A stretch of 64,000 bases of DNA from Nelumbo lutea (Eukaryota > Streptophyta > Magnoliopsida > Proteales > Nelumbonaceae). Below the pieces are notes generated by a model. That model worked only from the letters and a program-made list of their open reading frames with translations. It was not told the DNA's origin and did not search any database. Of this stretch, positions 41,764-53,776 are shown piece by piece; position 1 is the stretch's first letter, and every line of letters begins with the position of its first letter. The stretch spans positions 76,108,383 to 76,172,382 of the forward strand of contig JAKGHH010000002.1 in the NCBI GenBank assembly GCA_022828595.1, written 5' to 3'. The position numbers and the translations under genes are program-made.

Positions 41764-42930
41764 TTAAAAAATCAAATAAAATCATCAAATGTCAAAGTTA
41801 TCAAACTCATCAAATAAAATCAATCCAATTCATCAAATATCAAAGATCAAAATTAAGTTTAACAAATTGAATCAACCATCAAATATCAAAATTATTCAAT
41901 TCATTCATCAAATATCAAAATCAAATCATTAAATATCAAAATTATCAAATTCATCAAATATCAAAATTAAGTTTATTAAATTGAATTAGATCATCAAATA
42001 TCAAAATTATCCAATTCATTCATCAAATGTCAAAAGTCGAAATTAAATCAAATCATCAAATATAAAAAATCCAAATTAAATCATCAAATTCAACTAATCA
42101 AATATCAAAAATTTAAATTAAGCTTATCAAATTAAAATGAACCATCAAATATCAAAATTATCCAATTCATTCATCAAACATCAAAAATCGAAATTAAATC
42201 AAATCATAAAATATCAAAATTATCGAATTCATCAAAAATGAAAATTGTGTTTATCAAATTAAATTGAATTATCAAATCCAATCAGAAAATATCAAAATTG
42301 TCAAATTCATAAACTCATCAAATATAAAAAATTAGAGTTAAGTTTATTGAATTAAGTCAAACCATCAAATAAAACAAGTTAACTCACCGAATATCAAAAA
42401 TTAAAATTAAATCAACTCATCAAATTAAGTGTATAAAATCAAATCATCATTATTTTCAAATGCATCAAAATCAAATTAAGTCAAATAATCAAATTTAGGT
42501 CTCATGAATCGGAATTAAGATTATCAAGCCAAATCAAATAATGAAATATCAAATTGATCAAATCAAAATCATACAATCAAGTCAAATAATCAACCAATCA
42601 AATTCAATTCATCAAAAATCAGAAAATCCAAATTGACAAACTTATCAAATCCGTTTTGAAATCAAATCAAAATCAGTATAACCCATCAAATATTAAAAAT
42701 CAAGATTGTCAAAACCAAATTGGGTTGGCTTTTTAAAATCAACTCATCAAATATCAAAAAGTGAATTCACTGAGCATCAAATCAATGCATTAAGTATCGA
42801 AAATTCAAACTATCATTAACAAGCTCAAAATAAAAATTGATACCGAAATCAAGTTTACCAAATTATAATCAAAATCGTGGATTGTCAACACTATCGAAGG
42901 CATCAAATAAAGTGATCAAAGTCATCAAAA
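41764..42930. repeat. degenerate AT-rich array of CATCAAATATCAAAATTA
   Basis: About 1.2 kb made of variants of ATCAAATATCAAAATTA and ATCAAATTCATCAAAT, dozens of copies with drift, strongly strand-asymmetric (A and C on plus, few G). It lies between the gypsy C integrase and its polypurine tract, so it is internal to the retroelement. Confidence 0.88.
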
Positions 42931-43227
42931 ACTGAATGTTACAAGTCACAAATTACAAGAAAAAAATAGCATAGCCAAAATATCAAAGGCCAAAACATTA
43001 TCATGACCTCTTCTAGGATGGCACCACTTTGCCGTTTACATGATAACTTCATTTGCCGCACAAGGCTTGGGATTATACCACACCTCCAAGAAAAGGCATT
43101 GCACTACATCAACTTTGACCATGACTAAAAATTCTAGTAGTAGAATTCACCTTTTTTCTTCTTAGCCCTCACAAAAATCCCTACGTGCTTTTTCTTTGTT
43201 GTTTGGTAGCTTGCTGCCTTCAACAAA

Positions 43228-45400
43228 GAGGGGTAGTTGTCAACACCTGGTTTTTGCTCGGTCTATTCTTTAACCCACTTCTCACACTTTGGATGCCCAA
43301 TCAAACTTACCATTCTCTTTAGGATGTGCTAGAACCCTAGGAAACTAGATCTCAGTTCAAATACCCTTAAATCCACTGTTAGATCTACAAAATTCCCTTT
43401 CAACGATCATGATTGTGCCACATCACCACAATTGTTCCCAGATCAGATTCCATCATGTGAAACAAGACATTTGAACATCCAATCACACCAAAGTTCAGCC
43501 CTAAACTCCTTGATTTTGCTACTTATCTGTTAAAGGTTCCGCTTCAACGCATTTGACACTATGACACTTCTCGAGCCTAAAACCCATGATCTACACGTCC
43601 ATGACACAATCAAACACTTCCAACAATCTTACAATTCAAATCCATGATACTCTACCAAATTTCAACTCAAAATCCCTCCGTTCAACCCACCATCAGACCA
43701 AGATTCTATTTTGGCAAAACTTATTAATTAAAGCATACCAGCCATAGATCTCTACCATCCAAGATCTGTTTGACTAGTCAGACCATACCATCATATTCAA
43801 AGACCCAAAGAGCCCTTGCATGTCAAATTTCGTGAGTTAACTCCTTTGTTTAGCCATTAAACAAACAAGATTCCATTTCAGGTCTTCTCGTTAAGCCATA
43901 AGCTAAGACCTGATCTGAACCAAATCTATCAATCCACACCTTTGATAAAATATCCACCACTTCCATAGATTCAGGACGCTCCAAAGTGCCAACCCACCAA
44001 ATTTCAGCCCAAAATTCCCTTGATTAACCCTCTAGCAAACTAAGATTCTGTCAACCTCATTGATTAAGAGCATTTCAACCATGAATTTCTATCATCTAAG
44101 CTTTATTTGACCAACTAGAATTCACCAGGATATTCAAAGACCCAAAAAACCCTTCTACATCAAATTTCATTACCTAATTCACACATTTGATCGTTAAATT
44201 AGAAAGATTCCATTTCAACGTATTAGATTAAATTGTCACATCAGTTGTCCAAACTTAAGACCTCAAAAAGGGTTGGGGCTGATGATGTCAGCCCCTTAAT
44301 TGACCTATTAAAACACTTGGACCAACAAAATTAAGACTAGTAGACTTAAAAAGTCCAAAATCTCAAAGATACCCCCACTTAAAATATAATTAAGAAAAGA
44401 TAAAATAGGATTTATGGGCAATTCAAATTTATGTTCTATGCCACTAACAACTCCAAATATGAAATGACAACATTCGGCAAGCTCCGGACAATCTCTCATT
44501 GGATGCACAAAACACGTAAAAATCCATCCTAAATTGAGGAACACAAAAAAGGAAAGGTTAACTACAAGCCTCTTACACTCAAAATATTTTCCCTTTTTAA
44601 TGAAAGAACTCTATTCAAGACTAGGCTTTGTAGTTCAGCAAGTTGTAGAGTTATTTCCCCCCCTTTTCTCTATAAATAGAGACCAAACTCGACATGGAAG
44701 AAGTAGAGGAGAGACTTTAGAAGAATTCCTAGTCTCTTTAGAACCCTAATTTACCTAAAATTCCAAAGCATTTGAATCTCAGACCTCAAATTTGCCCCTC
44801 TGTTCTTAAACTAAAGATTGGCGACTAGAAGCTCTCTCTACTTCAATAGCTCATTCAAGCCTCATCCAAACTTGTTCTAGTTGTTGGAAAACTCATATTA
44901 AGGCCATACACAAGAGGTAAACCTCTCAATCTAATATTTAACTTAGATCTATAGTCTTTATTTTTTAGTTTAGTTCTGGGTTGCTTGAAGTCTTGAAACC
45001 ATGGAGAACTCACATTTCCTGCTTCCTCCAGATTGAGAAAAAGAGGTAGAGAATGGAGGGTCTTAGGGAAATTAGTACCTAAGACCCGATAACATCACCT
45101 TAAATCAGTTTCAGAAGTTGTGAGCGTTTTTCACCAAATTGCAGGAATTCTTATCAATCATTTTTATTAGTTTTTTTTTGCTACAAATTAAGCCTAAAAA
45201 TACCCGTATTGGGCTATTATAGTAACTTGGAGAGACGGGTGTCTAACACCTTCCCTCTCCCAATCCTTGGAACTCAGAATATATTGTTTAGGTGCCTATC
45301 CCATGGCGAATGAAGTTACTATTTTGAACATAATTTGATATTTTCAGAGTTGAAAATGAGGGTCTATTTCCTCAGAAAAATAAGTGGCAACTCCTTTTGT
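43228..45400 (+). repeat. probable 3' LTR of gypsy C
   Basis: A purine tract AAAGAGGGG (about 43225-43233) is followed by TAGT and TGTCAACACCTGG, a plausible LTR start. A TATA box TATAAATA lies at 44671-44678 on the same strand. The right boundary is not fixed: there is no second LTR in the window. GGGTCTATTTCCTCAGAAAA near 45360 may be close to the end. Confidence 0.5.
44671..44678 (+). promoter_or_regulatory. TATA box in probable gypsy C LTR
   Basis: TCTCTATAAATAGAGACC, a strong TATA context in the orientation of the element, preceded by a C-rich block. Confidence 0.6.
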
Positions 45401-48400
45401 TTGAGCCAACCATGAGCTTCATAGAGGTTACAAACCTATATTTATTATATATTTATATATACTAGAAATTAATACTATTATATTTTTACTAATTATTTAT
45501 TGTATTTTTGTGATTAATATATTTTCAATAATTATGTATAAATCTTTTTTTTTGTTTTGTTATTTAATATAAAAATTTTAATGATTATTGGAGACTACAC
45601 TATTTATTAACTAATTTAATATATTTTTAGTATTTATTATACTTTTGTAATTATTCTATTTATTGTATTTTCATTATAAATTTATTTTTAATAATTGTGT
45701 ATTTTTGCTATAAATTTTCAATAACTATTGGAGATTAAATTATTGTTATTTATTAGAGATTAGACTATTAAATTAACCAAAATTATAAGTGTTCATGTGT
45801 TAATTTGCTTCAGTCGCAAGTTGTTTAGCTAACCAAATGGACCTAATTGGATTGGGGAGTTGGTTAAGTGAAACTGGCCAACTCGGGTGGTATTGGTTTG
45901 GGTTAGTTTTTGGTTTGGCCAATCAGTTCAAAAGATTTAAACTTAAATAATTAAATTTAAATTTAAAATGTTAAAGTGGTATTATTAAAAAAATAAATTA
46001 AAAATTTTAATTTACAATATAAAATATTTTAGACTAAGAAATATGGGAAATTTCCCACTTTCCTTATTAAAAATTATATTTAAAATAAAAATATATATCT
46101 ATGGTTGGGTTTGTTTGGTTTTGGTCGGCTTATTACAAATGGCCAAACTGAAACTAACTTGACCTGGTCAGGTTGGGAAACAGATGAATCGATGCTGACT
46201 AGAAAACTGACCAATTGGGATCAGGTTGGTTAGTTTCATCGATTTGATAAAGTGCCCTATCTGAAATTATTTATTAAAAGTGGTATATAAAATATAAATA
46301 ATTATTAATTATGTAAAAAGTTAAAATATAAAACAATTTTCTATTCTTATGTGTTTCTATTGTTTAGCTTTACTTAACAAAGCCATGCACTGCACGGGCC
46401 CCACTAGTATATACCTAAAACATTTTTTAGTTGCAAAAAAGCTAGAAAAAAAGATATTTGAACCTAAATATCTAAGTTGAGAGACAACAAATCTACTATC
46501 ATTTCATAATTCAAGTAGTCACGTATTATAACCATTTAAGTTCTAAATTTTATCTTAAATTTTCTCTTCTTAGTGCATGCATATCAACAAATTTTATGAA
46601 ACAATTGGTTATTAAAATTTATATACTTATAAATATTGACAGCAAGTATATTGCATGACTTCTTAAGAGTGAAGATATATATACAAATATATCTTAGCTT
46701 TTTTAATAAGTACAAATATATATTAGTTATTCCATCTTTTTCAACATTTCCCAACAACTTCATAGTAGTCCATACTTGGAAAGATATTAGAGTATGCATC
46801 TTTTTGCATCATTGATATATCTTTTGGAACTTATTTGAGTTTTCTAACACATCTCCATGTAAACCCTAATTTTTACACTGTATTGATCCGCGCATATTCA
46901 AAGCATATCCTGGCAATGTCTCTTAAAATTGCATTTAATACTCCTTATATTTTTTATAATATTTGAGCTTGGGTGGACCCCATATAAATAACGTATAAGC
47001 AACTTTTAGTAAAAAATCTGATGTTTAATCACAAAATTGCTGTCTTCAACTAGTTGAAGCTTCTTTTAGTGGATTCATGAAAGGGGCTCAATAGGGCTTC
47101 CCAACATCCACAGTCTGAAAGTTAATTAGAACTTAGAAGTGGTATAAATTACGGGATGTTTTGAAAATAGACTTTAAATTATTGGGTAATAAACTAAATT
47201 AGCCAAAGTAAAACGAAATAATTTGTAATTATGGGCAAAGTTCAAGGGAGACACTATCAATTGCTTAATTAGCCAATTATACACCACAAAAAATTCTCTA
47301 AGAAATAACAAATAAAGAGTATCATAAAGAGGAAGATCTTTATGATTCATAAGAACTTTTCAAACAAGGAGTTCGTTTTGCTAGCTAGTATTTCTTTGTT
47401 CATTTTGTCCTTTGCATCGCGGGTCATTGGTTTGATTGTCCGGGTCAGATAGGTCAGGCCGTACCACGTCAACTATATGTACATACATACATAATATGTT
47501 TTAAATGTAATATATGCATTATTTTAAATTTAATTTATGTTTTTAATTCAGTTTTTAATTTTTTATTTACAAAAATATTAAAATTTGAAATTTGAGACAA
47601 AAACTTTTTTTTGGCAAAAATAGCGGGCAAGACGCTTCTTGAAAAGTTACCAAAAAAAATCACCTTAATCGGGCATCAAAGTGTAAAGTTATGGCCTCCC
47701 AAAGTTTGTATACACATTTAGTGTGTAACTTGTGACACGACCACCAGGTCGAATGGGTCAATGGTCTAACCATCTAGGTTAATTGGTTTTTACCTAATCA
47801 ACAGTTTTTAACAATCCTCCAGGTTTTACTAAAATTGAATCTAAAATCTTGACCTGGTGACGGTTCGAGTGGTTCAACTAGCCGAATCAATGAATGGTTG
47901 AAAACACTACAAATCACAATCCCCACAACTAAGAATGAAGACCATTTCTAATGTAACTTATGTTTTGTGCTGAAGGGTGATGCTAAATAAAGATATGAGC
48001 AATATTAATTCATGGTATGGTAGGACCACTAGAGGTTATATAAGGTGGAAAGATTGGAAGGAGATGTTCTATTAATCTGTTTCAATCTTAGAGGGTCCTA
48101 GAATTTTTTGGACCATGGATTAGATCTATAAGTATTAGAAAAAATAACCAGCTAAAGGCTAGTAGAAACACATTAAAGAGAGGAAGCTCCACAACTAGTG
48201 CATGGAAGTGGAGCAGATCTCAAAGGGGAAGGATAAGTACTAAAGGACGAATAGTGAAGGAAGGGGAAAAACTTTGGCTCCTACCTAGTCAGTTCGTAGA
48301 ATGCATCTGACCAAATGCTTAGGTGGCATTTGATAACACTTTTTAGACCTCTGAAGTTTGAAAATGTCGCTTTTCAGATGTCAAAGGTGTTTGGAAGTGT

Positions 48401-48478
48401 ATCTGAATTTGAGTCTGGAAATTATTTTCAGATCTAAAATAATAAGACTTGGGCTAGGCGTTGAATGTGTTCAGATGC
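45401..48478. other. AT-rich stretch without recognised genes
   Basis: Mostly very AT-rich. Near 46381-46407 GCCATGCACTGCACGGGC and then CTAG followed by T resembles a Helitron 3' end. Degenerate GGTTGGTTTGG-like and GGTCGAATGGGTCAATGG sequences (45840-46250, 47400-47900) may be decayed MITEs. No coding domain seen. Confidence 0.4.
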
Positions 48479-48483
48479 ATTTC
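48479..48483. repeat. solo LTR TSD, left copy (ATTTC)
   Basis: ATTTC precedes TGAAGGGATAGG and recurs at 50431-50435. Confidence 0.85.
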
Positions 48484-50430
48484 TGAAGGGATAGGAAATC
48501 CATCACATGGATGCCCAAAATTGCGGAATAAAGGGGGCGAATTTCAAAAATTTTTCTCTCCCTTCAACTGGGAATCGAATTCCCTATTTAGAAAATCATA
48601 TTTTCAATGATCATTCTTGAACCATAAACTGAACCAGATCTGAACCAAAAGGATGAGAGAGAGATAATACCAGATACAGAGAAATAGTATCTCTCAATGG
48701 AGGTGTTCACGCCCAAAGAAGGATCCAAAAACTGCTCCCACTGAAGATGGCACAGTGTAGGGTGGAGCAGAATCAACAGTGTTCTTTCAAAAGAACTTGA
48801 TCATTCTCAAGGATCACTTGGACGGCTTGTGAATACAACTCCTACCAACCTTTTCTCCAAAAGATTGGAATCAAGATCCAATCTTGATTTCTCCCAAGCA
48901 ATGGAGATCGAACTGCTATAGGCAGCGGCTGCAGGAAAAAGGCGGATAGAGAGTATTTGCAGGGTGCAGAATTCTCTCTTCTGTGATCTCAGCTCTGAAG
49001 ATAAGACTGTTGCTGGTGATTGTATTGGATGTCTAAAGGCTACCACCCCCTCTTGCTTTTATAGACTTAAAGGGATCAACTCCTAATCCCATTAGGAGTT
49101 GCTAACCTAAATCATATCTGAATTAGAAATCCCTTTAAGATAAGGGATAATCCTTATCTTATCTGCAGATTAGATCAGTCAGCTCCTAATCTAATTAGGA
49201 AGTTTCTAAATCTAAATCTCATTTAGATCTTGGACTCTCTGAGTAGATAGGGTGTGGGCCCAATCCTATCAGCTGATCTTATCTCAGAATTCGCCCCTTA
49301 AAGACTAATCAAATTAGCCCAGTTCGAAATGAGCTTATTTAGGGTTATGTATTCATTTAGCCTTTCAAACTGCTGCCTAATTGGGCTTCCTTGTATGGCG
49401 TGGGACCCAAACATTGATCTACACATCAGCCACATGGGTTCAGCCCAACCTTTGATACAAGGCCTAGCCGAATACACTGTTATGGACAGTGCACCCCCTG
49501 AAACCCATCAGATGGGCTCTATGAGCCCAACACTTACCCTAAATGGTCCCTGGGCCAAACCACCTTGTAACACCCAGGGACTGTGGGCAGATGCAAGATT
49601 ATACCATCAGGTATTATCCTCAATGGCCTTACACTTAATCTCTCAGCCCATAATGATCATACACCACCCGACAAGAGAGGACCTCTCCCTTGGCTGCAAG
49701 GAACAGTGTTGCACTCTCTCAAATACGGATCTCGGGAATTAAAACCTTTTGCAAATCATGTCGAAACCATAAATTATATACTTTTATATCTCATATAAAA
49801 TATATTTTGCAAAACAAATCTCAACGATTGAAATCAGCTGCCGGCAGTCTTGGTTTCCATCAGTGAGAGTGCATCCCCGATCATTACCTTTGTCCGACAA
49901 AGGGGCTGATCCTATCACTATGATCACCCACTCATATGAATTATCAGACTGTCCCAACATACCCAGGTTTTGACCCCCGCTAAGGATCTCACTGATTGGT
50001 ACATCAAAGATAGCCCAATCCGACACCTAATGCAATATCATAATCGAGTCTAGGGGTCGGGTGTAACTTTCTAGTTTTGCCCATCAATCTCCAAGGTCCA
50101 AGGCAATACTGGAAATCTGGTCAAGTTCAAAGATTCAATTAATCCAACACTGTGTGTGCCTAGGGTCTCACCCTGGTAGCTGAGACAAGCCACCCCAACC
50201 GACTTGGTGGCACCACAGTGTCAACCTTGTCAGGATAGGTCTCCCCAGACTGACCTACTGGCTGTGAACATTCTAAACTAACACGAGTCTCATTAAGTGC
50301 CCGGTTTAAGGGTATTACATAGAAACATACCAAGGGAACATGAATCAAATATGCACTTTTATTCATTTACAATAAACTCATAAAGTACATCATTTTGATT
50401 GAAGCTAAGGGCATACAAAACTGTCTAACA
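48484..50430 (-). mobile_element. solo LTR, 1,947 bp
   Basis: The plus strand starts TGAAGGGATAGG and ends CTGTCTAACA, with ATTTC on both sides. In the minus orientation (TGTTAGACAG start) a TATA box TATAAAAG lies at 49063-49056 with about 570 bp of R/U5 after it. No internal retroelement sequence remains, so this is a solo LTR left by LTR-LTR recombination. Part of its U3 (about 49824-50240) is repeated at 63588-64000. Confidence 0.85.
49056..49063 (-). promoter_or_regulatory. TATA box in the solo LTR
   Basis: Minus-strand GTCTATAAAAGCAAG, at the position expected for the U3/R border. Confidence 0.6.
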
Positions 50431-50435
50431 ATTTC
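50431..50435. repeat. solo LTR TSD, right copy (ATTTC)
   Basis: Matches 48479-48483. Confidence 0.85.
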
Positions 50436-50568
50436 AGACTTGGTCGAAAGTCCAGAATATCTTTAAAAACATGCTTGCGTTTCTCCCTCTCACTGTTTAT
50501 CTTCTCCACTTGATGCAAGGGCAGCAAGTGGCTCCTCCAGCAAACTAACGGCAACGAGTCCCGGCCTT

Positions 50569-50637
50569 CTCTCTCTCTCTCTCCCTTATTTCTTCTTTCT
50601 TCTTCTTCTTCTTCTTCTTCTTCTTCTTCTTCTTCTT
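50569..50637. repeat. CT and TTC microsatellites
   Basis: A (CT)n run (50569-50583) followed by an imperfect then pure (TTC)n run to 50637. Confidence 0.95.
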
Positions 50638-52113
50638 TATGGTCTCACGGCTTCCGTCCACTATTTTTCATTTTTGATCGCCGCTGCAACTCTCGACAAT
50701 TGTGGCAAGTGACTCCTTCAGTGAACCAACGACGACAACTCCTCCACCGCAAGTGACTCCGACAAACCAGTGGTGGCGACTCCACTGCCGCAAGTGACTC
50801 CAGCAAACCATCAGTGGCAAGTGTCTTAAGCAAGTGACTCATCCGTTGCAACTCCTCCATCGTCCACGGACGCCACTACAACTCTCATCGTCCACCGTTT
50901 TTTCTTATTTTAATAAATTATTTTTTTCATTTTTACAATTTATTCATATTTTTCAATATTATTTTGAATTTAATAAATTATTGTTATGAAATAATAAAAG
51001 TTGAATTCAAAATTACCGAATAGTCTAATTTAAAGGTAAAATAGTAAAATTAGCGAATTTCAGATGCTGGAGGTTTGATCCAACACAAACCTTCTTTATT
51101 CAGAACTTCTAAAAAGTCAAAAAAATAATTGTCTCTTTTTAGATTTTAGACACTTTTAATATCTTTTTAACTTTTCAGATTTCAAATTTTAGATTTAACA
51201 ATGTCACCCTAATTTTAGGGTTTAGGATTTAGGTTTTATATATATGTTAGAAGGGATCACGCAATGGCACTGGTGTTTAAAAGATGCCCATGTTACATTC
51301 AATTTCTTAACCGAATCCATTACCAATGGCCGCTTTCATATTGAAATTAAACCTGTGTTCTAACTGAATTGGCTTATACATTGAAACTCGATTTGGACAA
51401 ACCCTTTTTTTTTGTTGAAACCAGATTCTCTTCCTCATGGATCCAACAACAGAAACAAGAGAAACTAGTGCTTTAAACTCTGTATTCTGTTTATTAGGTG
51501 AAGTGTGTGAAACTGTGCATCCACACTCTAAACATGTCTACATTTATAAGCTATGTCCTCCACCTCGAAAGCTTTTGGTCTGATCAAGACTGAATCACCG
51601 GTTTCAGACTTTCAGTCTAGACTCCAAATCATGTAATTAATGCAAATAGGTGATAATTCATGTGTTGGGAGAACATGGAAGTTTCCTCCGGCATAAAAAA
51701 AATACAAGGATTTGTCAAAGAAACTACCCTTGCTGGGGCCCACCTCCACCTGACACCAGTCTCTTATGGTGTGATACTGGGCCTCTTCTTTTCTCGGTGC
51801 TCACCATCCCACACGCCACGGGCAGCACAATTCTTGTGTCCTGCTGCTCCCCAATCAACCAACCAATCTCCATACAAAAACCCCTTGCACGTGTAAAATA
51901 CTTCCACGTGTGGATTCCATTCAGATCTTTCTTTAATTACAAAAACATTCCAGCCTCCCTCTTGGGGCCGTCAACGAACTCCAAAAATCCGATACCCATC
52001 CGACATCCGATCCAACTATTCGGGTTTGAATGCTAAAACCTACATCCGTTTAATAAATGAGATTATATGCAGTGTGGTAAAAATTTGAGCCCATATATGT
52101 GATATAATACTGT
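50638..52113. other. intergenic stretch before the LBD gene
   Basis: No gene recognised. Short repeated phrases such as CAAGTGACTC (50700-50850) occur. The sequence near 51110-51215 resembles, in inverted form, that at 48330-48420 and may be the other end of a decayed TIR element hosting the solo LTR. Confidence 0.4.
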
Positions 52114-52121
52114 ATATAGAG
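52114..52121. repeat. hAT MITE TSD, left copy (ATATAGAG)
   Basis: Identical to 52390-52397. Confidence 0.88.
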
Positions 52122-52389
52122 CAAAGTTTTCAAAACTGGACCGGATCGGATGGTCAGATCGAAAAACCGAGAATTGGTTAAGTGATTGGTTTCGTTTTAT
52201 CTCAAAACCATTATTTTGCCAAAAACCATTGATTTGGGCGATCGAATCGTTCAAACTATCCAATTGTTTTAGCCGTTTTTTATTTTTTTGTTAGAATGAG
52301 TCATTCATTCAGTTCAAACGATCAGACCGTTCAACCTAAGAATCGAACCCCTGACCGGTTCGTTGTCCAATTTAATTTTAAAAACCTTG
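52122..52389. mobile_element. hAT-type MITE upstream of the LBD gene
   Basis: A 268-bp element with inverted ends CAAAGTTTTCAAAACTGGAC and CAAGGTTTTTAAAATTAAAT. A perfect 8-bp duplication ATATAGAG flanks it. The interior has GACCGGATCGGATGG and GACCGGTTCG motifs. It ends 397 bp upstream of the LBD start codon, within the probable promoter. Perfect TSD indicates a fairly young insertion. Confidence 0.88.
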
Positions 52390-52397
52390 ATATAGAG
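52390..52397. repeat. hAT MITE TSD, right copy (ATATAGAG)
   Basis: Identical to 52114-52121. Confidence 0.88.
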
Positions 52398-52607
52398 AGA
52401 GAAATTTTCACTTTAACTTTACCCTATTTCATACATTTTTATTTATTTTCCAAAATCCCACCTATAATAGAGTATATATGTAATTTCCCCCTTGCTATAG
52501 TACAACAGCACAAGTTAAAAGGAAATAATTTTCTTTATTTAATAAGAATAGAGCGGAGTTAGATTAATCGGATCCGAATCCGACTCGTTTACAGTCTCTC
52601 TGAAAAT

Positions 52608-52625
52608 TCTCTCTCTCTCTCTCTC
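52608..52625 (+). repeat. CT-repeat in the LBD 5' leader region
   Basis: A pure (CT)n run about 165 bp upstream of the ATG. CT repeats are common in plant core promoters and leaders; a role here is inferred. Confidence 0.7.
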
Positions 52626-52786
52626 AAGTCTCGCCAACTATAACGTCTCCCAAAGGCTCACCTCATTCACCTCGCCAACCCTTCACGAGACTAACGTGTT
52701 CCCCTCCCTCCTACATATTAACATTTCCCCTCTTCTCCCCTACTCATCACCACATTCCGGCATCAGCAGGTAGCACGTACGTCGAC

Positions 52787-53600
52787 ATGGACATGCGACA
52801 AGGTGGCGACACGTCCGAGAAGGCCTCGTGCAACAGTCGCCGCGGTGGCGCCGGGAAACGCCCGGCCGCTCCGTCGGCAGCGACGGTGCCATCCGCAGCG
52901 GCTCCATGCGGAGCATGCAAGTTCTTGAGGCGGAAATGCATAAGCGGATGCATCTTCGCACCATATTTCGGGACAGACCAAGGGGCCGCTCGCTTCGCAG
53001 CTGTGCACAAGGTGTTCGGCGCGAGTAATGTGTCAAAGCTTCTCCTGCATGTTCCGACAAACCGACGGCACGACACCGTCGTCACCATATCTTACGAGGC
53101 CCAGGCTCGGCTGTCTGATCCTGTTTATGGCTGCGTCTCCACCATTCTCGCCTTACAGCAGCAGGTTCAATTCATTGGCCATGCCCAACTTTAATTTCTT
53201 TCCTGCACTTTTCTATTTCTAGCCTTAATTTGTATAAATTAATAATCACACAAAAATCGATTGTCAGGTGGCTGCGTTGCAAGCGGAGCTTTCGGTGGTG
53301 CAGGAGCAGCTGATTAACAACAGGTTGGCCGTAACAAACGCCCTGCAGCTGCAGATGAGCACGCAGCAGCACTTGTCAGTGCTGCAGCCAGCATTCTCGA
53401 ACAATTCCACGGCTTCGAACAATCTGGTCACCATGAGCGGCCTCCCTTCTAGTTTCGACCTCGCAATTGAAATGGGCCCGTCGCCTCGCAGCTTTGAGCC
53501 TCTTCAGCTGTTCCAACCAATGCAGGATGAAGATGAAGGTGAGGAGGAGATCCAGAACCCAGTGATTTTAGAGAATCAGATACTTCATCGCCAGAAATGA
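52787..53600 (+). CDS. LBD: LOB-domain (LBD) transcription factor, class I, LBD18/20/30-like
   Basis: A plant-specific DNA-binding regulator, nuclear, of the LATERAL ORGAN BOUNDARIES family. Exons 52787-53164 and 53268-53600 give 236 residues; intron 53165-53267 (103 bp, CAG|GTTCAA to TTGTCAG) is in phase 0 at the position usual in the family. Residues 41-55 hold the zinc motif C-x2-C-x6-C-x3-C ([15 protein letters not shown]). The GAS block follows ([20 protein letters not shown], residues 70-89), then [14 protein letters not shown], and a leucine-zipper-like region spanning the splice junction ([19 protein letters not shown]). The C-terminus is acidic (DEDEGEEE). No defect seen. The spelling is closest, from memory, to LBD18/19/20/30; the exact orthologue needs a tree. 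Confidence 0.95.
53165..53267 (+). other. LBD intron
   Basis: 103-bp GT-AG intron, phase 0, between CAGCAGCAG and GTGGCTGCG. Confidence 0.92.
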
Positions 53601-53732
53601 AATGAAAACTTATTCTTTCTACTACTACTGGAGTAGTGCTGTTAATCTTTTCGTCAGCTAGCTCATGAGTATTGCTCCAAAGTGACCCCTGTTATCTGCT
53701 ATAGATTTATTCGATCTATTTAACTGATCAAT

Positions 53733-53735
<3 letters not shown>

Positions 53736-53775
<40 letters not shown>
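53736..53775. repeat. GA microsatellite
   Basis: A pure (GA)n run of about 38 bp some 140 bp downstream of the LBD stop codon. Confidence 0.95.

Positions 53776-53776
<1 letters not shown>

Larger units (their letters stand above)
23984..45400 (+). mobile_element. gypsy C, old Tat-type element split by the CACTA transposon
   Basis: A plus-strand Ty3/gypsy remnant. The left piece (23984-24956) has the RNase H end (FNYLPREGNQFSDAL), linker (DGELNGKPWLYDIKNFL) and integrase core; the right piece (40402 to about 40775) has the integrase remainder. These are followed by a long 3' region, an AT-rich repeat array, a polypurine tract near 43228 and an LTR-like region with a TATA box. The upstream part is missing and the right edge is uncertain. 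The spelling of its domains resembles plant Tat-lineage elements. Confidence 0.75.

Noticed and set aside
45840..46250. GGTTGGTTTGG-rich stretch as a MITE
   Set aside because: Inverted similarity is only suggestive; no defined ends or target duplication could be found.
52740..53088. Overlapping minus-strand open frames across LBD exon 1
   Set aside because: They are GC-rich shadow frames of a real coding exon; no promoter or domain.
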